Source: an uncultured Bacilli bacterium
GTDB lineage: Bacteria > Bacillota_I > Bacilli_A > RF39 > UBA660
NCBI GenBank assembly: GCA_934096015.1
Contig: CAKOLD010000014.1
Location: 1 to 23,564 of the forward strand
DNA length: 23,564 nt
Direction of reading: 5' to 3'
A program made the translations under genes and the position numbers. The number at the start of each line of letters is the position of its first letter. Positions within the stretch are counted from its first letter, which is position 1. Positions 1 through 7,084 of the stretch are shown here, in pieces. The notes below the pieces were generated by a model, which did no database searches, was not told the origin of the DNA, and worked only from the letters and a program-made list of their open reading frames with translations.

Positions 1-204
1 TCTAATGGGAGATTGTTTAAGCAAGATAAAAATAATGAAAAAAATTTATATATTTTAGATTTGAAAAATTTGGAATGGACTGATGCTAGTGATTTGGTTG
101 AAGATTTTTTGAGAAATAAGAATAGTTTAAGAAAATTGGAAGCTTATAAAGATATTTATCCTTTTCAAAAAAAAAATGATAATTCATGGAGGTTAAATTA
201 TTAA
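1..204 (+). CDS. 3' end of an unidentified gene (5' end outside the window)
   Basis: The reading frame is open from the first base and ends at TAA 202-204, so this is the last 67 codons of a longer gene. A TTG at 13 is a possible internal start but has no ribosome binding site. The fragment is charged and Asn/Lys-rich, ends in SWRLNY, and shows no motif I recognise. Its last codons carry the TGGAGG ribosome binding site of the next gene, which starts two bases after the stop, so the two are probably co-transcribed. Function unknown. Confidence 0.6.
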   Translation, partial: SNGRLFKQDKNNEKNLYILDLKNLEWTDASDLVEDFLRNKNSLRKLEAYKDIYPFQKKNDNSWRLNY

Positions 205-205
205 T

Positions 206-1168
206 ATGAATGATATAATTGGAGGAATTTTAGGATTTGCGGCTGGCGATGCTGTTGGAGTGCCTGTTGAATTTGAAAAAAGAGAATATTTGAATAAAAA
301 ACCAGTAGGTGATATGTTGGAGTATGGTACACACTTTCAACCTATTGGGACTTGGAGTGATGACACTTCGATGGTTGTAGCAACAATTGATCATTTAAAT
401 GAATGTGATAATGTTGATTTTGATCTTTTAATGAAGAATTATATAAATTGGTATCAAAATGCAGCATACACTGCAACTGATTGTGTATTTGATATGGGTG
501 TTACAACAAGAGAATCTCTAAATAATTTTATTTATAAAAAAATGTCAGCAGTTGAATGTGGAAAAGATGGCATGTATGATAATGGTAATGGAAGTTTAAT
601 GCGTGTACTACCAATGTCATACTATGTTTACTATAAGGGAATAAGAGAAACAGAAGAATATCATCTTTTAAAAAAATTTTCATCAATGACTCATGCTCAT
701 GATATAAGTGTTTTAGGTTGTATGATTTATACAGATTATATAATAAATATTTTAGATGGCAATGATTTAAAAGAGTCATATGATTTATTGAATATAAATA
801 AATATAGAAAATATTTTTCAGAAGATATTGTTTCATATTATGCTGATATATTAAGCGGAAATTTACGTACTAAAAGTAGAGATGAAATAAAATCAAGTGG
901 CTTCGTTGTTCATACATTAGAAGCTGTTATATGGAGTTTAATTAACACCAATTCTTATGAAGAAGCTGTTATTAGTTCCGTAAATCTTGGTGATGATACA
1001 GATACTATTGGAGCTTTGGTTGGTGGAGTTGCAGGAACTTATTATGGAATGGAAAATATTCCTGAAAAATGGTTACAAAATTTAAAAAAGAAAGATTATT
1101 TATTAAATCTATCTCAAAAACTTGAAAACAAATTATTAAACAATACCTATACAAAAAAAAGTAAATAG
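206..1168 (+). CDS. ADP-ribosylglycohydrolase family protein (DraG/ARH-like)
   Basis: This 320-residue protein probably removes ADP-ribose from modified proteins or hydrolyses a related ADP-ribose conjugate in the cytoplasm, using two Mg ions. The family signatures are visible in order: GFAAGDAVGVPVEF near residue 10, GTWSDDTSM near 48, GNGSLMRVLPM near 127, a THAHDIS helix near 163, and GDDTDTIGALVGG at about 262-274. The aspartates in SDDT and GDDTDT are the metal ligands in known members. Length is normal for the family. The start is set by TGGAGG at 187-192. The gene follows an unknown gene closely and is 16 bases ahead of a T7SS-like helical protein. That could mean it reverses a toxin modification, but it could equally be a housekeeping hydrolase; the substrate cannot be read from sequence. 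Confidence 0.9.
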   Translation: MNDIIGGILGFAAGDAVGVPVEFEKREYLNKKPVGDMLEYGTHFQPIGTWSDDTSMVVATIDHLNECDNVDFDLLMKNYINWYQNAAYTATDCVFDMGVTTRESLNNFIYKKMSAVECGKDGMYDNGNGSLMRVLPMSYYVYYKGIRETEEYHLLKKFSSMTHAHDISVLGCMIYTDYIINILDGNDLKESYDLLNINKYRKYFSEDIVSYYADILSGNLRTKSRDEIKSSGFVVHTLEAVIWSLINTNSYEEAVISSVNLGDDTDTIGALVGGVAGTYYGMENIPEKWLQNLKKKDYLLNLSQKLENKLLNNTYTKKSK

Positions 1169-1184
1169 AAAGGATTTGTAGTTT

Positions 1185-1598
1185 ATGGCAAATTCTAGTT
1201 ATTATCAAGGTTTAATGTGGAAGTATTCTTCTGAAAAGAAAAAACTTGAAGAGAAGAAAGCAAAATATGAAAAATATTTAGCTGATCTTAATAGATTTAG
1301 TGCAATATTACCTAATGCTGCTTCTAGTGTTAGTTCATGTAGTAGTAGTTTACTTGGTGGAGGATATTTGGTTGGAGATGGAGTATCTTTAGATGATGGG
1401 AAGTTAAGCAAAATTGCTAGCAAATTAGAAGATGATAGTAGTAAACTTTCTGATGTTATTTCTAAAACTCAACAAATGATTGATGAATTTACAGAGCAGA
1501 TAACAGAATTAACAAATCTATACCAAGAGGCTAGTGATAATTATTATGCAGCGAAAAGAGAAGAAATGATATCTGGAAAAACATTTTTTGGATATTAA
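1185..1598 (+). CDS. Small coiled-coil protein, possibly YwqH/DUF5082-like (T7SS accessory)
   Basis: A 137-residue, almost wholly helical protein with no signal peptide. Residues about 15-40 form a Lys/Glu coiled coil. A Ser/Gly-rich turn follows (SSCSSSLLGGGYLVGDGV, about residues 51-68), then a second long helix to about 127. This helix-turn-helix hairpin of about 140 residues resembles the YwqH-like (DUF5082) proteins found in LXG/T7SS loci, but it has no WXG motif and the assignment is a pattern judgement. AGAAAGGA at 1167-1174 supports the ATG at 1185. It is probably co-transcribed with the ADP-ribosylglycohydrolase and is separated from the main WXG100 island by about 3 kb. Confidence 0.6.
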   Translation: MANSSYYQGLMWKYSSEKKKLEEKKAKYEKYLADLNRFSAILPNAASSVSSCSSSLLGGGYLVGDGVSLDDGKLSKIASKLEDDSSKLSDVISKTQQMIDEFTEQITELTNLYQEASDNYYAAKREEMISGKTFFGY

Positions 1599-1630
1599 AA
1601 AAATAAATGACGTTTGATCATTTATTTTTT
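1597..1630. terminator. Bidirectional hairpin terminator between the 1185 gene and pta
   Basis: The stem AAATAAATGA / TCATTTATTT encloses a 7-base loop (1611-1617), with an A-tract on the left and a T-tract on the right, so it can work on both strands. It overlaps the stop codons of the genes on both sides. Confidence 0.75.
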
Positions 1631-2611
1631 TGCTTGAATACATGTAATAGCAATTGCTCCAATTATATCTTCATAATTGCATCCTCTTGATAAATCATTA
1701 ATTGGTTTATTTATTCCTTGAGTTATAGGACCATATGCTTTAGCATTTGCAAGTCTTTCAGTCAATTTATATGCTATATTTCCTGAGTCTATATCAGGGA
1801 ATATTAAAACATTTGCTTCAGCTTTTAATTTACTTTCTTTAGCTTTTTGAATTTGTACTGTTTTGATAAGCGCAGCATCTACTTGTAATTCTCCATCTAA
1901 AATAATGTTAGGGTATTTTTCTTGAAATTTCTTAGTAGCGTTTTTTACTTTAATAGCACTTTCTGCTTTACTTGAACCATAGGTTGAGTGACTCAACATA
2001 GCTATTTTGGGTTCCTTATTTATTAACGTTTTAAAACTTTTAGCACTGGAGTAAGCTATTTCTACTAGTTCATCTTCTGTAGGATTTATATTTAAACCAC
2101 AATCACTATAAATGAATAGGCCATTTTCTCCATAATTTTTATTTTCAAGTTCCATTATAAAAAATGATGAAACTAATTTAGTATCTGGAGCTGTTTTAAC
2201 TGTTTGAAGGGCAGCTCTTAGAACATCGCTACTTGTAGTAATAGCTCCTGCTACTAAACCATCTGCTTTATCTAGTTTTACTAACATACAACCAAAGTAT
2301 AAATAATTAGTTTTAATAATATTTTTTGCTTCTTCTAAAGTTAATCCTTTATGCTTTCTTAGATTATAAAATTCATTTATAAGGGTATCAAGATCTTCAT
2401 ACGTTTCTGGATTTATTATTTCAATATTATCTAAATTAAGTTTTTCTTTATTAGCAAGCTCATTGATTTTATTATTATCTCCAATTAAGATTATTTTTGC
2501 AAAATCTACTAATGAAGCAGCTTTTAGAGTTCTAATGTCAGTTGTTTCAGGTAAGACAATAGTTTTTAAATCTTTTTTAGCTTCTTTTATTAAATTATTA
2601 ATTATATTCAT
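1622..2611 (-). CDS. pta: Phosphate acetyltransferase
   Basis: This enzyme interconverts acetyl-CoA plus phosphate with acetyl phosphate plus CoA, the first step of the Pta-AckA route that makes ATP during fermentation. The short clostridial/Bacillus form is recognisable: N-terminal KTIVLPETTDIRTLKAAS, then KADGLVAGAITTSSDVLRAA, SSFFIMEL, FIYSDCGLNINPT, IAMLSHSTYGSSK, DGELQVDAALI, ANVLIFPDIDSGNIAYKL and GPITQGINKPINDLSRGC. I chose the ATG at 2611 (329 residues) because GGTGAT sits six bases before it. The GTG at 2620 would lie inside that binding site. No ackA is in the window. Transcription is divergent from the coiled-coil gene at 2715. Confidence 0.95.
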   Translation of the reverse strand: MNIINNLIKEAKKDLKTIVLPETTDIRTLKAASLVDFAKIILIGDNNKINELANKEKLNLDNIEIINPETYEDLDTLINEFYNLRKHKGLTLEEAKNIIKTNYLYFGCMLVKLDKADGLVAGAITTSSDVLRAALQTVKTAPDTKLVSSFFIMELENKNYGENGLFIYSDCGLNINPTEDELVEIAYSSAKSFKTLINKEPKIAMLSHSTYGSSKAESAIKVKNATKKFQEKYPNIILDGELQVDAALIKTVQIQKAKESKLKAEANVLIFPDIDSGNIAYKLTERLANAKAYGPITQGINKPINDLSRGCNYEDIIGAIAITCIQAKK

Positions 2612-2628
2612 TTTTATCACCGTTTTTG

Positions 2629-2637
2629 ATTATAACA
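2629..2637 (-). promoter_or_regulatory. Extended -10 promoter of pta
   Basis: Read on the minus strand, TGTTATAAT lies 18 bases before the pta ATG. The -35 at the usual spacing is weak (TTTATT). Confidence 0.6.
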
Positions 2638-2646
2638 TGTTTTATA

Positions 2647-2669
2647 AATGTAATAAAGTTATTTACATT
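2647..2669. promoter_or_regulatory. Operator-like inverted repeat in the divergent control region
   Basis: AATGTAA (2647-2653) and TTACATT (2663-2669) form exact 7-base arms around a 9-base spacer. They lie between the two divergent promoters and cover the -35 (TTTACA) of the rightward one. A dimeric repressor could bind here. The base composition makes short inverted repeats common, so this is tentative. Confidence 0.35.
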
Positions 2670-2690
2670 GAATAAAGTTTTTGTTATAAT
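2662..2690 (+). promoter_or_regulatory. Promoter of the 2715-4462 operon
   Basis: TTTACA at 2662-2667, a 17-base spacer, and TATAAT at 2685-2690 with an extended TG at 2682-2683. This is one of the best sigmaA-type promoters in the window. Confidence 0.75.
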
Positions 2691-2714
2691 TTTTAAAGAA
2701 TAGGAAGGTCTTAT

Positions 2715-4172
2715 ATGATTAGTATTGTTAAAGAAACAAATGAATCTCTTTTAAATATAGTAAGTAGTTTAAAAACTAAATTAGATGAATCTCGTTTTTT
2801 ATTAAATGATATTCAATCAAAAATGGATGAAAAATTAGAAGAAGCTAAAAAGTATAAAGTTCAAGTAGATGATGCCAAGGCAAATATTAAAAGACTTAAT
2901 GAAGAAATTACTGATTTAGAAGATGATTTAACTGAATTAAAAGAAAGATATGGAAAGAAACATTTAGTTGCAGTTATTGAAGCTGGTACTAAAGAAATAA
3001 ATGTTCAAATTAAAAGTAAGCAAGATGAGATTGCTGTACATAAAAATAAAATAGCTGAATTAACTAATAGGGCAAGAAGTATTAAAGATTTATTAGTTAA
3101 TTTAAAAAAGGATAAAAAGATAAAAGAAACAAGATTAAAAGAACTTGAAAGTTCTGTTCATTATTATGATGTTAGGTTAAATGAAATTATTGATTATACT
3201 AAAGAACATGATGATTTAGAGGAATATTTTAATGTTACAACTGTAAATGATAGTAGTAATGATTCAGTTAATGTTTTTGAAGATATTGAAGACATAAATG
3301 ATACTGAGTTAAAGGAACAAAAAAAAGAAGAATCTAATATGTTTGAACCTGTTACTGAAGAGGAAGCAGATGAGGTTTTTAATCAAGTAATTAATGATAA
3401 TGATGAAATAGAAGAAGAATCTGTTGATACAGAAGAAGCTAAAGAAGACATTGAAGTTAATGATGAGCAAGTAAAAGAAGAAGTTTCTTTAGATGATGTA
3501 AGTAAAGAAACAGAAGAATCTGAAAATACTTTAAAGGAAACCAATGAAGTTTTAGAAGAAAAAGATAATGAAAATATTGAGAATACTCATGATTTAGAGT
3601 TAAATGATCTTTTGTCTTCAGTTAAAGAACCTAGTGTTTCTAAAAAGCCAAGTCCTAGTATTGAGTCATTAAATAAAGCAATAGATGATGAATTTAATAA
3701 TATATTTGGTAAAAATATTAATGAACCAATAAAATCTGAGGATTCTGTTGACATTTTTGGTAATTCATATAGTGATACTAAAGGCAGTGAAGTCGATGTT
3801 GTAAATGATTTAACAGCCTTGGGACTTGATTATTATGCATTTAAAGAAGAAGATCGTAAATATATTTTAGATAATTATAATAAACAAACTTTTGAGGGAA
3901 TTTTAAAAGTTTTAAAAGATAATAATATTTCTTTAGATAATTTATATTATGATGCTAAGGTTTTTGGTAACATTACTCCTTCAGAATTGTCTAATATTAT
4001 TACAAAATTAAAAAATGCAGGACAATCTACAGAAGCTATGAGTTATGTTTTGGATAAATTATCTGATGTTGATATGAATTTGTTAAATGAAACAATAAAT
4101 AAATATGGTGATTATGTAAAAAATGTAGATTTAACAGACATAATTATTAAATCTTTAAAAGGAGGTAAATAG
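2715..4172 (+). CDS. Coiled-coil protein with acidic middle and helical C-terminal domain, unknown function
   Basis: A 485-residue protein with three parts. Residues 1-165 are long heptad-type coiled coil (for example LNEEITDLEDDLTELKERY). Residues about 175-330 are strongly acidic, low-complexity, Glu/Asp-rich and probably disordered. Residues about 365-485 are a compact helical domain (LTALGLDYYAF to LKGGK) with a period that resembles the small protein encoded next. There is no signal peptide or membrane helix, so it should be cytoplasmic. AGGAAGG at 2702-2708 supports the start. The next gene begins two bases after the stop. The coiled coil plus acidic linker resembles scaffold or SMC-like adaptor proteins in shape only; I do not recognise the family. 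Confidence 0.8.
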   Translation: MISIVKETNESLLNIVSSLKTKLDESRFLLNDIQSKMDEKLEEAKKYKVQVDDAKANIKRLNEEITDLEDDLTELKERYGKKHLVAVIEAGTKEINVQIKSKQDEIAVHKNKIAELTNRARSIKDLLVNLKKDKKIKETRLKELESSVHYYDVRLNEIIDYTKEHDDLEEYFNVTTVNDSSNDSVNVFEDIEDINDTELKEQKKEESNMFEPVTEEEADEVFNQVINDNDEIEEESVDTEEAKEDIEVNDEQVKEEVSLDDVSKETEESENTLKETNEVLEEKDNENIENTHDLELNDLLSSVKEPSVSKKPSPSIESLNKAIDDEFNNIFGKNINEPIKSEDSVDIFGNSYSDTKGSEVDVVNDLTALGLDYYAFKEEDRKYILDNYNKQTFEGILKVLKDNNISLDNLYYDAKVFGNITPSELSNIITKLKNAGQSTEAMSYVLDKLSDVDMNLLNETINKYGDYVKNVDLTDIIIKSLKGGK

Positions 4173-4174
4173 TT

Positions 4175-4462
4175 ATGGATTATTTAAAAGGGTTAGGATT
4201 TACGGATAATGAGATTGAAACTTTAAAAAGTAAGTTGAATGATGAAGAGTTTAAAAAAATAGAGTTTTTTCCAAGAATTGTTAAAGAGAATTTTGATTAT
4301 CTTAATAATATGGGAATTAGTAATATGAAGGATGCTTTTATAAATCATGTTTCGATGTTTTTAAAAAATCCTGATAGATTTAAATCAATATTTGTAAAAT
4401 ATGATCAAGCTGATTTAGTACGCTGTATTGAAAAGAATCATAATGTTATAGAAAAATTATAA
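4175..4462 (+). CDS. Small helical-repeat protein, operon partner of the coiled-coil gene
   Basis: 95 residues, basic and helical, with no signal peptide. A repeated helix pattern is visible: LGFTDNEIETLKSKL, then FPRIVKENFDYLNNMGIS, then HVSMFLKNPDRFKSIF. The spacing of Leu, Pro and Gly recalls mTERF-type helical repeats, which are otherwise eukaryotic, but the likeness may be superficial. The C-terminal domain of the preceding protein has a similar pattern (KVFGNITPSELSNIITKLKN). The AAAGGAGG binding site lies in the last codons of the upstream gene, so the two are translated as a pair. Function unknown. Confidence 0.75.
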   Translation: MDYLKGLGFTDNEIETLKSKLNDEEFKKIEFFPRIVKENFDYLNNMGISNMKDAFINHVSMFLKNPDRFKSIFVKYDQADLVRCIEKNHNVIEKL

Positions 4463-4486
4463 GTTGCTTTTTAGCAACTTTTTTTG
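4461..4486 (+). terminator. Terminator after the 2715-4462 operon
   Basis: AAGTTGCT / AGCAACTT stem with a T4 loop, followed by a T-tract. It closely resembles the terminators after the E-F cassettes. Confidence 0.85.
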
Positions 4487-4525
4487 TAAATATAGATTAT
4501 TTATCTTTTTTCTCTATTTTCTTTA

Positions 4526-4534
4526 TGATATAAT
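4526..4534 (+). promoter_or_regulatory. Extended -10 promoter of the A1-B1-C1 operon
   Basis: TGATATAAT, 33 bases before the A1 start. No convincing -35 is seen 17 bases upstream. Confidence 0.6.
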
Positions 4535-4567
4535 TTTATATATAATAGGTTAAGGATAGTGAATTTT

Positions 4568-4855
4568 ATGGCAAGATTTGTATGTGATTTTGAAACAGTA
4601 AACTCTATTTCTGAAAGACTTAGTGATACAGCTAATAGTTTAGTTACTTCAGTGAATAATTATAATACTAATATAGAAAGTAGTGTTAGTGGTTGGACTG
4701 GTGAAGCAAAGGATACATTCATTTCAAGTAACAATACTAAAATTGAAAGTATGAAACAGGAAATACAGATGGTTAATGACTTGGCTATTTTTTTAAAAAA
4801 GACTAGTAATGCTATTGAAACATTGGATGAGTCTTTAGCGAGTATGGATATATAG
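4568..4855 (+). CDS. WXG100 family protein A1 (EsxA-like)
   Basis: A 95-residue helical hairpin with the WXG motif (GWTGEAK) at the turn near residues 47-53. Such proteins are secreted as dimers by type VII systems and often serve as partners for larger substrates. I chose the ATG at 4568, not the in-frame GTG at 4559: AAGGA at 4553-4557 is too close to the GTG, and this start gives exactly the length and N-terminus (MARFVCDF) of the paralogue at 7085 (MAKFVCDY). The gene is first in a tight three-gene operon, 14 bases ahead of B1. Codons are mostly T-ending, unlike the E-F pair downstream. Confidence 0.85.
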   Translation: MARFVCDFETVNSISERLSDTANSLVTSVNNYNTNIESSVSGWTGEAKDTFISSNNTKIESMKQEIQMVNDLAIFLKKTSNAIETLDESLASMDI

Positions 4856-4869
4856 GTTAGGAGAATATT

Positions 4870-5172
4870 ATGAGTGAATTTAAAATAAATAATTTTGATT
4901 TATTTACTGCTGCTTCTAATAATGTTACGCAAACCGTAGCTAATATGAATAATTTAATTTATGAGGCTGAATCCTTAATGTCAAAGTTACATTCTGATGA
5001 AGTGTTTAAGGGACCGGTTAGTGATAATTGTTATTCTGCATGGAAAACTATTAATAGTACTTTAAAAACTTCTGCTGATGATTTAACAAAAGCAGCAATT
5101 TATCTTAATAGCACTAGTGCAAATTATCAAACTTCTGATAATGTTAATGCAAGTAATATAGGGAGCGTGTAA
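4870..5172 (+). CDS. WXG100-like helical protein B1 (no WXG motif)
   Basis: A 100-residue helical protein of Esx size. In place of a WXG turn it has LHSDEVFKGPVSDNCYSAW (about residues 42-60), which is almost fully kept in the paralogue at 7381. It probably pairs with A1 or with the N-terminal domain of C1 as a secretion partner. TAGGAG precedes the ATG. The gene ends two bases before C1, and the C1 binding site (GGGAG) lies in its last codons. The C-terminus ends in NASNIGSV, identical in both copies. Confidence 0.75.
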   Translation: MSEFKINNFDLFTAASNNVTQTVANMNNLIYEAESLMSKLHSDEVFKGPVSDNCYSAWKTINSTLKTSADDLTKAAIYLNSTSANYQTSDNVNASNIGSV

Positions 5173-5174
5173 AA

Positions 5175-6257
5175 ATGGTTGCAAGTAGTGTAGTTCTTAG
5201 TGATGCAAGTGAAGTTAAAAATTTATTTAGACAATATGATTCTATTTTGACTGATGCTACAAGTAGTGACGTTTGGTCTGGTGCTAGTAGAGATAGTTTG
5301 GTTAGTAAAGCAGAAGAATTTATTGAAACTTATGAAAATCCAATAGTTAAGCAACTAGAAGATTTGGTGTCTGCTTTAAATAGCTTAGTTGAATATAAGA
5401 AATGTAAGGCTGAAGTTAAGGATTTTGAAAGTCGTTTAGATTCTGCAAGTGATGCTGAAAAATCATTTTATGTTGATCGAATTAACGAAGGAAATTCAAG
5501 AATGCAAAATTTGAAAGCTAAGATTGAAGATTTATTAAATGGAATTTGTTCAGTGGTTCTTAATGATTCTGCTGCATCGATGTCGACTGCTGTTTCTGAT
5601 GGGGTATCTACTATGTCTTCTGATACACTTGTTGAAACGGCATTAAATAGTGCTGGTGCTTCAACTAGTATGACAAGTGAGCAAATTAATGAATTACTAG
5701 GTAAAATGAAGAGCTTGACTAAGTTAAGCGATAGTGATAATTTAGCCAATTATTATGAAGCTGGTTATATAGAAAAAGTAATGGATGGTATAAAAAATGG
5801 CTCTGGTAGTAGTAGACAGAAAGCTATTGATTCGGCATTAACCTTAATTAAACTTGCGGCTGATCAGGATGTTAAATTAGACTATGATTGGGGAGGAGCT
5901 CATGGAAATACATCAACAAAAGGTGTATTAAATGGTGCTGATTGTAGTTCATTTGTAAGTTATTGTTTGAATCAAGGTACAAATGCTAATTTTGATGAAT
6001 CAACTAGTACTTTTGCTACTAAATTTTCTAAAAATGCAATTAGTTTTGATTCTGCAAAACCAGGGGATATAATAAATAAATCTAGTGGTCATGTTGAATT
6101 AATTATTGAAAATCATCCAGAAGAAGGATACTTTATTACTGCAGAAGCAAGAAAACCTAGTGTGGGAATTACATTAACAAAACTTTCTTATGCAGATGCT
6201 AAAAAATGGTATGGATTTACTAATGCTTATGATATGAGTAGTGTTTATGGCGATTAA
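5175..6257 (+). CDS. T7SS-type effector C1: WXG-like N-domain with NlpC/P60-like peptidase
   Basis: 360 residues without a classical signal peptide. The N-terminal part (1-130) is helical and carries a WXG-like turn (VWSGASRDSL), as in T7SS-secreted substrates. A helical linker (about 160-225) leads to an NlpC/P60-like domain: DYDWGGAHG at 236-244, the catalytic-type Cys257 in GADCSSFVSYC, His306 in GHVELI, and His314 in ENHPEE as the possible third residue. Such domains cut peptide bonds in peptidoglycan stems, although a few act on other substrates. The C-terminal half is close to the 7686 paralogue, while the N-terminal halves differ more. No immunity-like gene follows. Substrate assignment is by family only. 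Confidence 0.8.
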   Translation: MVASSVVLSDASEVKNLFRQYDSILTDATSSDVWSGASRDSLVSKAEEFIETYENPIVKQLEDLVSALNSLVEYKKCKAEVKDFESRLDSASDAEKSFYVDRINEGNSRMQNLKAKIEDLLNGICSVVLNDSAASMSTAVSDGVSTMSSDTLVETALNSAGASTSMTSEQINELLGKMKSLTKLSDSDNLANYYEAGYIEKVMDGIKNGSGSSRQKAIDSALTLIKLAADQDVKLDYDWGGAHGNTSTKGVLNGADCSSFVSYCLNQGTNANFDESTSTFATKFSKNAISFDSAKPGDIINKSSGHVELIIENHPEEGYFITAEARKPSVGITLTKLSYADAKKWYGFTNAYDMSSVYGD

Positions 6258-6273
6258 TTATTTTGATAAGTAA
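6256..6273 (+). pseudogene. Scar of a lost D2-type gene: last five codons and stop
   Basis: Directly overlapping the C1 stop, the sequence could encode NYFDK and TAA. This is exactly the end of D2 at 10426-10443, in the same position relative to the E cassette. It is not translated here. The simplest reading is that a D2-like gene once stood before E1 and was deleted, or that the repeat copy was joined to C1 at this point. Confidence 0.6.
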
Positions 6274-6301
6274 AGAAGTTGTAAAATATACAGCTTTTTT
6301 A
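6272..6301 (+). terminator. Terminator after C1
   Basis: AAGTTGTA / TACAGCTT stem with one G-T pair and a 5-base loop, followed by T6. Confidence 0.75.
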
Positions 6302-6321
6302 TATGCATGATTTTTCTCTTA

Positions 6322-6330
6322 TGCTATAAT
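6322..6330 (+). promoter_or_regulatory. Extended -10 promoter of the E1-F1 operon
   Basis: TGCTATAAT, 29 bases before E1. The -35 is not recognisable. The same box is kept in the second copy at 10492. Confidence 0.65.
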
Positions 6331-6359
6331 TCAAGTATAAAATATAAGGAGGATGAAAG

Positions 6360-6656
6360 ATGTCTGGATTACATGTTGATGCTGGAAATATGAATTCACA
6401 AGGAATGAATACAATAGCATCTAGTGAAGATTTAAATTCACAAATAAATAGTTTAAATTCAAATGTAGAGAATTTAATGACAATATGGAGAGGTTTATCT
6501 GCAAATCAATTTAAAATGGTAGTAGATGATCAAATAGTAAATTTAAGAGATTTCCAAGAGTTGTTAAATCTATTAGGACAAAAGATAACTCAAGGCGCAA
6601 GACAATTTGATGATACAGAACAAGAGAATGCAAATAGAGCAGCAGGCTTATTCTAA
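6360..6656 (+). CDS. WXG100 family protein E1
   Basis: 98 residues, helix-turn-helix with WRG as the WXG motif (TIWRGLSANQF, near residues 42-52). The C-terminal helix ends in NRAAGLF. It is a good WXG100 candidate secreted by a type VII system. AAGGAGG precedes the ATG by 8 bases. It forms a two-gene operon with F1. Its codons favour A-ending forms: of the Ile codons all five are ATA, and Ala is GCA six times and GCT once. Neighbouring A, C and D genes mix or prefer T-ending codons. The DNA is identical to the copy at 10529. Confidence 0.9.
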   Translation: MSGLHVDAGNMNSQGMNTIASSEDLNSQINSLNSNVENLMTIWRGLSANQFKMVVDDQIVNLRDFQELLNLLGQKITQGARQFDDTEQENANRAAGLF

Positions 6657-6671
6657 AAAAGGAGGATTAAA

Positions 6672-6971
6672 ATGAACGAATTTGAAGAGAAAGATTATGG
6701 AGCAGCAAGAAACTGTGCTGATCAAGTAAAAACAAATGCAGATAACATACTAGCAATATTTGATAGTATAGATCAACATATGAAGATATTATATGGAGAT
6801 GCATGGCAAAGTAGTGGAGCAGATGTAACAAATGGACGCTACCAAGAGATAAGAAAGAACTATGAAATATTCTATAATAATGTAATAACAATGAGAAATC
6901 ATATTTATAACGTAACAGAAATAAATGAAGCAACAGATGCATCAGTAAGTGGAAATATTTCAAATATATAA
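6672..6971 (+). CDS. WXG100-like protein F1, partner of E1
   Basis: 99 residues, helical hairpin with a WXG-like turn AWQSSGADVTNGRYQEI near residues 45-61. The W is followed by SSG, not by a strict W-x-G. The size, position 15 bases after E1 and strong AAGGAGG site suggest that E1 and F1 form an Esx-type heterodimer. The A-ending codon preference is even stronger here (Val GTA five of five, Thr ACA five of five, Ala GCA eight of nine). It differs from the 10841 copy by one residue (Ile for Val) near residue 74. Confidence 0.8.
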   Translation: MNEFEEKDYGAARNCADQVKTNADNILAIFDSIDQHMKILYGDAWQSSGADVTNGRYQEIRKNYEIFYNNVITMRNHIYNVTEINEATDASVSGNISNI

Positions 6972-6994
6972 ATTGCTTGAACAGCAATTTTTTT
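6970..6994 (+). terminator. Terminator after E1-F1
   Basis: AAATTGCT / AGCAATTT stem, loop TGAAC, T-tract. It overlaps the F1 stop codon. Confidence 0.85.
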
Positions 6995-7046
6995 AATGCT
7001 TTTTTGTAAAATAAAAATATTTAATCTTTTTTATATGTTGTATTTA

Positions 7047-7055
7047 TGTTATAAT
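7047..7055 (+). promoter_or_regulatory. Extended -10 promoter of the A2-D2 operon
   Basis: TGTTATAAT, 29 bases before A2, with only a T-rich stretch where the -35 should be. Confidence 0.65.
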
Positions 7056-7084
7056 TTGATATAGAGTAAGAAAGGTAGGGTAAA

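Larger units (their letters stand above)
6255..7015 (+). repeat. Copy 1 of a 760 bp direct repeat (D2 tail, terminator, promoter, E, F, terminator)
   Basis: Matches 10425-11183 with an offset of 4169-4170 bases. The E gene and the E-F spacer are identical base for base, the F gene differs at about seven positions (one amino acid change), and the non-coding promoter region differs at several positions plus an indel. Confidence 0.95.

Noticed and set aside
528..836. Minus-strand frame inside the ADP-ribosylglycohydrolase gene
   Set aside because: Low-complexity shadow with no start signal; the plus-strand family motifs are clear.
2612..2620. Upstream GTG start for pta
   Set aside because: The GTG is part of the GGTGAT ribosome binding site of the ATG at 2611.
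4175..4462. True mTERF family member
   Set aside because: Only the helix rhythm agrees. The family is eukaryotic and I see no decisive residues, so it is left as an unknown helical protein.
6667..6987. Minus-strand frame opposite F1, repeated at 10836-11156
   Set aside because: It is a Leu/His-rich mirror of the A-ending codons of F and is only conserved because the DNA is duplicated. It has no binding site of its own.
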